DNA from: CAYPEZ01 sp964622275
Lineage (GTDB): Bacteria > Patescibacteriota > Minisyncoccia > Phycocordibacterales > UBA6899
Length of the DNA stretch: 24,950 nt
Reading direction: 5' to 3'
Assembly (NCBI GenBank): GCA_964622275.1
Contig: CAZUMX010000012.1
Coordinates: forward strand, 1-24,950
Each line of letters starts with the position of its first letter. Position 1 is the first letter of the stretch. A program made the translations under genes and the position numbers. The notes below the pieces were generated by a model. That model was not told the DNA's origin. It saw only the letters and a list, made by a program, of their open reading frames with translations, and did not search any database. Below, piece by piece: positions 21,484 to 24,950 of this stretch.

Positions 21484-22083
21484 CTAGGACTCAATGGGTG
21501 AAAACATTTCACTCGAAATGAGACACGCTGCAGTTGTTAATCCCTGAAAGACATTCCATTTCTCAGTCAGTCGCATATATTGGATAGTCAGCGCAGGGTA
21601 ATCCACAGGAGATGCATCAGTTGATTCAATGAGTCTTAAGGTCATTCTCTCGAGAGCAAGAACTTTTTTCTCAACCTCTTGAAGTGCCGAAGCGTAGCCA
21701 GTGCGTTGAGTGAGCTCGCTGAGCGTATTCCAGTGACCATATTCGACAATTTCACCTGCGTGAAATGTAACTCCTCGTCGATGAAGATCAATGGCCTTCA
21801 CGAGACCCGCCTTCGTCTTTCCATGAGACGCCATGCTTTTTTCGTGAGCACCGATCGCAGAACGAGTATCATAGATCGCCTCGAGTGAAGTTCTCAAATG
21901 AACCATCGAGTTTGCCATGAGGCCGTTTTTCTTAAGTTCCACGACAAAACGAGACTCATTAAACCTCTTGTATGCAAGTTCAAAATGTGCCCTTCCCTCA
22001 CTTGCCTGTATGACCAAGAATGCTTGTGAATTCACACAATTTGCCGGAATTTGGGGAGACAAAAGACACTCAGCATTTTGCAT
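21484..22083 (-). CDS. Hypothetical helical protein, 199 aa
   Basis: Unrecognised. The sequence is predicted mostly alpha-helical, with charged/aliphatic repeats (ELAYKRFNESRFVVELKK; LQEVEKKVLALERMTLRLIE) and no signal peptide or membrane helix. The ATG at 22083 has GGAG 6 nt upstream, and a good terminator follows the stop. These boundaries support a real single-gene unit. Competing frames on the other strand in this stretch are shorter and lack ribosome sites. Confidence 0.65.
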   Translation of the reverse strand: MQNAECLLSPQIPANCVNSQAFLVIQASEGRAHFELAYKRFNESRFVVELKKNGLMANSMVHLRTSLEAIYDTRSAIGAHEKSMASHGKTKAGLVKAIDLHRRGVTFHAGEIVEYGHWNTLSELTQRTGYASALQEVEKKVLALERMTLRLIESTDASPVDYPALTIQYMRLTEKWNVFQGLTTAACLISSEMFSPIES

Positions 22084-22187
22084 ATTCCACTCCCATCACA
22101 ACAAAGAACTCATGTCCAATACAATCCTGAACCCGGCATCAAGATTACTCCCCTTTCTTGGAGTGTCAACGGATGCCGTGTGTGCGG

Positions 22188-22193
22188 TATACT
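22188..22193 (+). promoter_or_regulatory. -10 element upstream of the DUF1761 gene
   Basis: TATACT with a poor -35 (GTCAAC at 22165-22170, 17 nt). A short ATG frame begins at 22198 and ends with a TGA overlapping the DUF1761 start, encoding ten mostly hydrophobic residues; it could be a leader peptide or chance. Confidence 0.4.
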
Positions 22194-22226
22194 ATAGATG
22201 ACAGTAATATTTATCTTTATTTTTTT

Positions 22227-22649
22227 ATGATGGAAATGAATTATCTTGCAATTTTTGTCGCAACTGTTCTGCAGTTTATTTGGGGTGCTGTGTGGTATAT
22301 GCCTCTCTTTGGAAAACTCTGGGGAGATATCCATGGCTTCAATAGCCAGTCTCCCGAAGCACAGGCAGAAATGAAAAAAGGGATGACCCCACTTCTTGTC
22401 ACGCAATTCGTCATTACCACTGTAACCTCAGTCGTATTTGCTATTCTGGCATCTGGACTCCCGGTGAACTGGAATCTTTTTGGCCTTGCGGGATTCTTTT
22501 GGCTTGGGTTTGTTGTTCCTACACAAATTGCAGCGGTGATCTTTGGGGGAACTCGCCCCGGATATGTCGTGAAGAAAATACTCGTCATGTCTGGAGCGGC
22601 ACTCGGCTGTTATATGATTCTCGCAGCAGTCTTTCAGTTCATGGGATAA
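22227..22649 (+). CDS. DUF1761 family membrane protein
   Basis: About 140 aa with four hydrophobic segments, of which the first opens MNYLAIFVATVLQFIWGAVW, the typical DUF1761 start. The family pattern includes WYMPLFGKLW after helix 1, a middle loop with MTPLL, and glycine-rich later helices (FFWLGFVVPTQIAAVIF). Function of the family is unknown. Possible starts are ATG 22227, 22230 and 22236; the longest frame back to 22158 runs through the promoter and is not used. No ribosome site is clear. A UUCG-capped terminator follows. Confidence 0.85.
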   Translation: MMEMNYLAIFVATVLQFIWGAVWYMPLFGKLWGDIHGFNSQSPEAQAEMKKGMTPLLVTQFVITTVTSVVFAILASGLPVNWNLFGLAGFFWLGFVVPTQIAAVIFGGTRPGYVVKKILVMSGAALGCYMILAAVFQFMG

Positions 22650-22670
22650 TTTCTAGACATCGCACCGCTG

Positions 22671-22698
22671 AAAACGTCTCATTCGTGAGACGTTTTTT
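22671..22698. terminator. UUCG-capped terminator after the DUF1761 gene
   Basis: A perfect 11-bp stem AAAACGTCTCA/TGAGACGTTTT closed by a TTCG tetraloop, with the T run extended to six. It overlaps the last codons of the converging 78-aa gene and is A-rich on that side too, so it may act in both directions. Confidence 0.9.
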
Positions 22699-22915
22699 GT
22701 TTCTTATTCCACTTCACAAGAGGATTCGTCTTACTTTTTGTTCCAAAGTATCCTCCCCCACGCTCTTTGTAGAGTGAGACAGCGTGTTGCATCGCACGCG
22801 CAGAAAACTTTCCCATTTTTTCCACGGATGCTTTTTTGCAGATTTCCCATAATTCTGGATGGGTTCGTATGACTTTTTCTTTCACCCACCAATGATAGCA
22901 TGGTGGGCAATACAC
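22679..22915 (-). CDS. Small basic protein, possibly DUF5872-like
   Basis: A 78-aa basic protein. It must start at GTG 22915, since an in-frame TGA lies two codons upstream. An N-terminal CPPC is at residues 3-6, with another Cys near 26. The C-terminal part (ARAMQHAVSLYKERGGGY, then KSKTNPLVKW) resembles my memory of the short basic DUF5872 family; this match is tentative. The ribosome site is not obvious; a -10-like TATATT lies 13 nt upstream. The stop lies inside the shared terminator hairpin. Confidence 0.55.
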   Translation of the reverse strand: MYCPPCYHWWVKEKVIRTHPELWEICKKASVEKMGKFSARAMQHAVSLYKERGGGYFGTKSKTNPLVKWNKKQKTSHE

Positions 22916-22958
22916 CCATCACTTGCAAAATATACGCTCAGCGATTAGGATGCACATT

Positions 22959-23030
22959 ATGAATAGCATTAGAATCATGATGCAAGAAATGATGCCCCGC
23001 CACACTTTGATGGCTGCTCGTTTTGCGTAA
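22959..23030 (+). CDS. Possible 23-aa small protein
   Basis: A short frame from ATG 22959 to TAA 23030, Met- and Arg-rich (starts MNSIRIMMQEMM, ends AARFA). AGGA lies 8 nt before the start, and a -10-like TATACG is at 22931-22936. A strong terminator 28 nt downstream (23058-23081) has no other plus-strand gene to serve. That terminator is the best argument for a transcript here; the peptide could instead be incidental and the product an RNA. Confidence 0.35.
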   Translation: MNSIRIMMQEMMPRHTLMAARFA

Positions 23031-23057
23031 ACATGATGTTCATCTTTGCTTGAAACG

Positions 23058-23081
23058 ACCAGCCCTTGAGGCTGGTTTTTT
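23058..23081 (+). terminator. Terminator of an unassigned short plus-strand transcript
   Basis: ACCAGCC/GGCTGGT, 7-bp stem, CTTGA loop, six T. It lies between the 23-codon frame and the 56-aa gene. Confidence 0.85.
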
Positions 23082-23110
23082 GTTCCTTGTTACGAGACGG
23101 GAGAATAACC

Positions 23111-23281
23111 ATGAGAGATCTCGAGACCATTGCCCGCACGAATGATGAAGAGTGCCGGAAACACCTTACGGAACAACTTCGCAAAAGACTCTGTAGGGCT
23201 GGGATACAGATGGACCGAAAAACTCAACAAAAAATTGAGAAATTGGTGCGGACACTCAAGTATCGTGAAGAATTCTTGTGA
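23111..23281 (+). CDS. Hypothetical 56-aa basic helical protein
   Basis: Starts at ATG 23111 with GGAG 7 nt upstream; the longer frame from 23066 would run through a terminator and is rejected. The sequence is charged and helix-rich (acidic first 20 residues, then RKRLCRAGIQMDRKTQQKIEK) with two Cys. It is flanked by terminators on both sides, so it is a single small gene. Family unknown. Confidence 0.65.
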   Translation: MRDLETIARTNDEECRKHLTEQLRKRLCRAGIQMDRKTQQKIEKLVRTLKYREEFL

Positions 23282-23297
23282 CGTTTTAACACTCCCC

Positions 23298-23324
23298 AGC
23301 CCCGCGTAACACGCGGGGCTTTTT
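23298..23324 (+). terminator. Terminator after the 56-aa gene
   Basis: AGCCCCGCGT/ACGCGGGGCT, 10-bp perfect stem with a 3-nt loop and TTTTT. Confidence 0.9.
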
Positions 23325-23370
23325 GTTTTCTAGAATCTCACATATGCGCATGAAGAATACTGAAAATGCA

Positions 23371-23547
23371 TTATTCGCAAGTTTGACGCTCTTTTTTTGT
23401 TTTCAGTTGTCGGAGATAACTTTGGCTTTGGTGAACCATGAGCGAGAGAGCCCCAATGGCAGTCTGTACGGCTTCGGCCTCTATTGGACTAAGCTCTTTT
23501 GTTTGAATGAGCGTCTTGAGCACTTCGACAGCTTCTTTGTCCTCCAT
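23371..23547 (-). CDS. Hypothetical 58-aa protein coupled to the eight-cysteine gene
   Basis: A 58-aa frame from ATG 23547 to TAA 23371. The start lies 3 nt after the stop of the large gene upstream (TAA, TCT, ATG), so it is probably translated by re-initiation. It opens MEDKEAVEVL, is acidic in the first half, has a central helix-like AVQTAIGALSLMV, then a basic tail (RQLKTKKERQ) with one Cys. There is no signal peptide. The competing plus-strand frame in the same place has no ribosome site. Family unknown; the sharp coupling and helical pattern support it. Confidence 0.6.
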   Translation of the reverse strand: MEDKEAVEVLKTLIQTKELSPIEAEAVQTAIGALSLMVHQSQSYLRQLKTKKERQTCE

Positions 23548-23550
23548 AGA

Positions 23551-24555
23551 TTATTGGATCATTAGCCCGGACGCTGCATCGCTCAGACATCGCTCGAGCG
23601 CTGGAGTATGCGTCCAGCCGCACTTCCCTGAAGATTGGCGAGTACACGTTGCCTCTTTGTAACAGGCAAACTCCGAACGATACACACATGCGGAAACGAC
23701 GTCTTTTTGATCTGAACAAACTTCACCAGAACATCCACCGACAAAACACTCTGCTGTCTCACTACTTTTAGGAGCTAGTGGAGGCGTCACCGCATCAAGT
23801 GGAGACACTCGGAATGTAAACACATAAGCACTCGGATGAATACGCGCTGTGATCGATGGATATGGGGACACGTCAACCAGCGCCACACGATACGTATCAA
23901 ACGCATGAGGTTCTGACCCTGCGACAAATTCCCGAGTCTCTTGATCTGTGTCACTTTGGAGTGTCACGCGAGCAGAGACACTCCCTGCTTGAATACACTG
24001 AACTTCTTTGGGACAACGACTATCCGCAATAAGATTTTCAACGGTCACACGGAGTCCGCTCACAAATCCAGGCTTTCCAACTCGCAGCTGAAGTTCATTG
24101 GTAGTTGAAGCAATGACTGGCGTTCCATCATCGTTGGTCACTTCGATTCTTCCTGTGGGGCGAAAAGTATTCCCTTCAACAAACATTCCACGCAATGAAA
24201 TCGTTGTCCCAATGAATTGCTCGTTCAAAGGAAACGCCGAGAGATCCAGTGGAACCGCATAGCTGACCCCATTCCCGACCCCCTCTGGAGATTCAACGGC
24301 AAGTCGTGGGCCTTGAGAGCCTGCCAAATATTGACCTGTTAACACTCCAAAAGAAGGGCATGGCGTGAACTTGCATGATGGACCTTGTCTTCCCACAGAA
24401 GAACCATCTGGGCATACGAGTGCCTCCATGGTGCAGCCTACGACTGTGTGTGGTTGTGTGGGGAGAATCCACATTCGAAACGCGAATACTCCTGTGACAG
24501 CGAGAATGAGCCCTCCAAGACTCATGAGCACAACACGGAGACTGTTTTGGATCAT
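23551..24555 (-). CDS. Membrane-anchored eight-cysteine-cluster protein
   Basis: A 334-aa exported protein with one N-terminal helix (about 6-26). Immediately after it is a Cys-rich module (CTMEALVCPDGSS...SCKFTPCP, four Cys at about 41-66) often seen in CPR surface proteins. A long beta-rich middle (about 70-265) follows. The C-terminal module (about 268-325) has eight cysteines spaced as in the eight-cysteine-cluster domain: CFVGGCSGEVC, then Cys in VSACVYR, FACYKE, ATCTR, GKCGW and ERCL. Function is unknown; disulfides are likely and would need a DsbA-type oxidase such as the one at 13687. A TACAAT -10 lies 6 nt before the ATG, so the mRNA is probably leaderless. Confidence 0.88.
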   Translation of the reverse strand: MIQNSLRVVLMSLGGLILAVTGVFAFRMWILPTQPHTVVGCTMEALVCPDGSSVGRQGPSCKFTPCPSFGVLTGQYLAGSQGPRLAVESPEGVGNGVSYAVPLDLSAFPLNEQFIGTTISLRGMFVEGNTFRPTGRIEVTNDDGTPVIASTTNELQLRVGKPGFVSGLRVTVENLIADSRCPKEVQCIQAGSVSARVTLQSDTDQETREFVAGSEPHAFDTYRVALVDVSPYPSITARIHPSAYVFTFRVSPLDAVTPPLAPKSSETAECFVGGCSGEVCSDQKDVVSACVYRSEFACYKEATCTRQSSGKCGWTHTPALERCLSDAASGLMIQ

Positions 24556-24561
24556 GAGATC

Positions 24562-24570
24562 ATTGTACCA
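24562..24570 (-). promoter_or_regulatory. Extended -10 promoter of the eight-cysteine gene
   Basis: On the minus strand TGGTACAAT: TG, one base, then TACAAT (24567-24562). Six nt separate it from the ATG at 24555, putting the transcription start on the start codon. No strong -35 is seen. Confidence 0.55.
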
Positions 24571-24604
24571 CGCGGCCCCACCTCACTTGGTCTTTCCTTT
24601 TGCG

Positions 24605-24633
24605 TTGACAGCACGTGCGTTTTCTACTACGTT
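24605..24633 (+). promoter_or_regulatory. Possible promoter of the right-edge gene
   Basis: A perfect -35 TTGACA (24605-24610), 17-nt spacer, but a poor -10 TACGTT (24628-24633). It would give a leader of about 36 nt with a good ribosome site. Confidence 0.35.
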
Positions 24634-24675
24634 TAATGCCGGAAACCGCTCTTTATCTTGCATCAGGAGATCTCC

Positions 24676-24950
24676 ATGGACGTGCAAGTCATCACTCTTG
24701 TCGCTGTCCTTCTCCTTAGCTCTGGTCTCTACTATGCGTGGCATACTTCACAAAAGAAGAAGAATGATGAAAAAAATCTTCGTGAACTCTTTTATGAACA
24801 GTGTCCCGAAAAACTGCTCAGGATTTTAAAAGCGCACTACTTGGGAATCGATGGGACATTCAAGGCAATGACCCAAGAAGCTAGGCGTGCGCTCGAGCAT
24901 GTCTATGGGAGTAAGGGCGTAGAAGCAGCGATAGACATCCTTGAGACCGG
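24676..24950 (+). CDS. Membrane-anchored protein, partial (runs off right edge)
   Basis: An open frame of 91 codons from ATG 24676, with AGGAG 6 nt upstream and no stop before the end of the window. Residues about 5-22 form one transmembrane helix (VITLVAVLLLSSGLYYAW), followed by a Lys-rich stop-transfer segment (KKKN). The rest is a soluble, helix-rich charged part with the cytosolic orientation expected from the positive-inside rule. One Cys (YEQCPEK) is seen. I do not recognise the family from this fragment. Confidence 0.75.
   Translation, partial: MDVQVITLVAVLLLSSGLYYAWHTSQKKKNDEKNLRELFYEQCPEKLLRILKAHYLGIDGTFKAMTQEARRALEHVYGSKGVEAAIDILET

Noticed and set aside
21601..21609. Additional DnaA-box-like sites (TAATCCACA here, similar one-mismatch sites near 11805 and 18513)
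   Set aside because: Each is single, differs by one base from the consensus, and two of the three lie within coding regions, so they are expected by chance.
23323..23565. An 80-codon plus-strand frame
   Set aside because: It begins in the T run of a terminator and has no ribosome site. The opposite-strand 58-aa frame is coupled to its upstream gene and looks more protein-like.
1..24950. CRISPR array, tRNA, rRNA, insertion sequence or prophage
   Set aside because: I saw no regular spaced repeats, no tRNA-like cloverleaf, no rRNA sequence, no transposase or integrase and no terminal inverted repeats bounding a gene. The paired 15-mers at 12687-12898 fit RNA stems better than mobile-element ends.
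1..24950. UGA recoded as Gly or Trp
   Set aside because: Genes such as sufC, the 62-aa gene at 21188 and the 56-aa gene at 23111 end naturally in TGA, and conserved proteins have no in-frame TGA.

Overview
The window looks like a chromosomal segment of a small-genome bacterium, probably of the Candidate Phyla Radiation (Patescibacteria; Peregrinibacteria/Peribacteria-like is my best guess). The grounds are the compact gene packing, many short lineage-specific genes, a membrane-fusion protein with an unusually long hairpin, an eight-cysteine-cluster surface protein, a DUF6899-like protein and a complete SUF Fe-S system. Many genes end in TGA (for example sufC, the 62-aa gene at 21188 and the 56-aa gene at 23111), so TGA is a stop here. 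This is code 11, not the UGA=Gly code of Gracilibacteria/SR1. The lineage call is inference only.

Layout. 1-5021 (minus): a leucyl aminopeptidase followed by a MacAB-like export locus (membrane-fusion protein, FtsX/MacB-type permease, two successive LolD-type ATPases, the last cut by the left edge). 5137-5921 (plus): two stand-alone receiver-domain proteins. 5922-6238: a gene-free stretch with terminators, a direct pair of DnaA-box-like 9-mers and a possible minus-strand structured RNA. 6239-11755 (minus): a seven-gene copper/thiol operon, read in order as thioredoxin-like protein, DsbD/CcdA-like membrane protein, 86-aa anchored protein, CuA-like cupredoxin, CopA ATPase, acidic 106-aa protein and CopZ-like HMA protein. 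11864-12598 (plus): a DUF6899-like protein with an apparent internal duplication. 12642-12943 (plus): a strongly supported orphan structured RNA with its own promoter and terminator. 12942-13541 (minus): engB. 13687-14421 (plus): a DsbA-family oxidoreductase. 14522-14935 (plus): an unknown protein.

14966-20889 (minus): the SUF system in the order sufB, [plus-strand lipoprotein gene], sufD, sufS, sufU, sufC, sufT. The last five genes overlap or nearly touch. 20945-21376 (plus): a ribbon-helix-helix-like small protein, divergent from sufB, and a 62-aa protein. 21484-23281: small or poorly known genes (199-aa minus, DUF1761 plus, 78-aa minus, a 23-codon ORF plus, 56-aa plus), each bordered by clear hairpin terminators. 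23371-24555 (minus): an eight-cysteine-cluster protein coupled to a 58-aa protein. 24676-24950 (plus): the start of a membrane-anchored protein that runs off the right edge.

How it works together. The copper operon pairs Cu(I) capture (CopZ-like), Cu(I) export (CopA), a Cu-binding periplasmic cupredoxin and a thiol-reducing route (thioredoxin-like plus DsbD-like) that could keep the cupredoxin cysteines reduced. The separate DsbA protein would supply disulfides to exported Cys-rich proteins such as the eight-cysteine protein. Several genes have a -10-like hexamer 6-7 nt before the start codon, which suggests leaderless transcripts, while others have clear Shine-Dalgarno sites. The most interesting unexplained element is the RNA at about 12676-12943: two perfect 15-bp long-range stems, a set of internal hairpins, a possible pseudoknot and a classic terminator.
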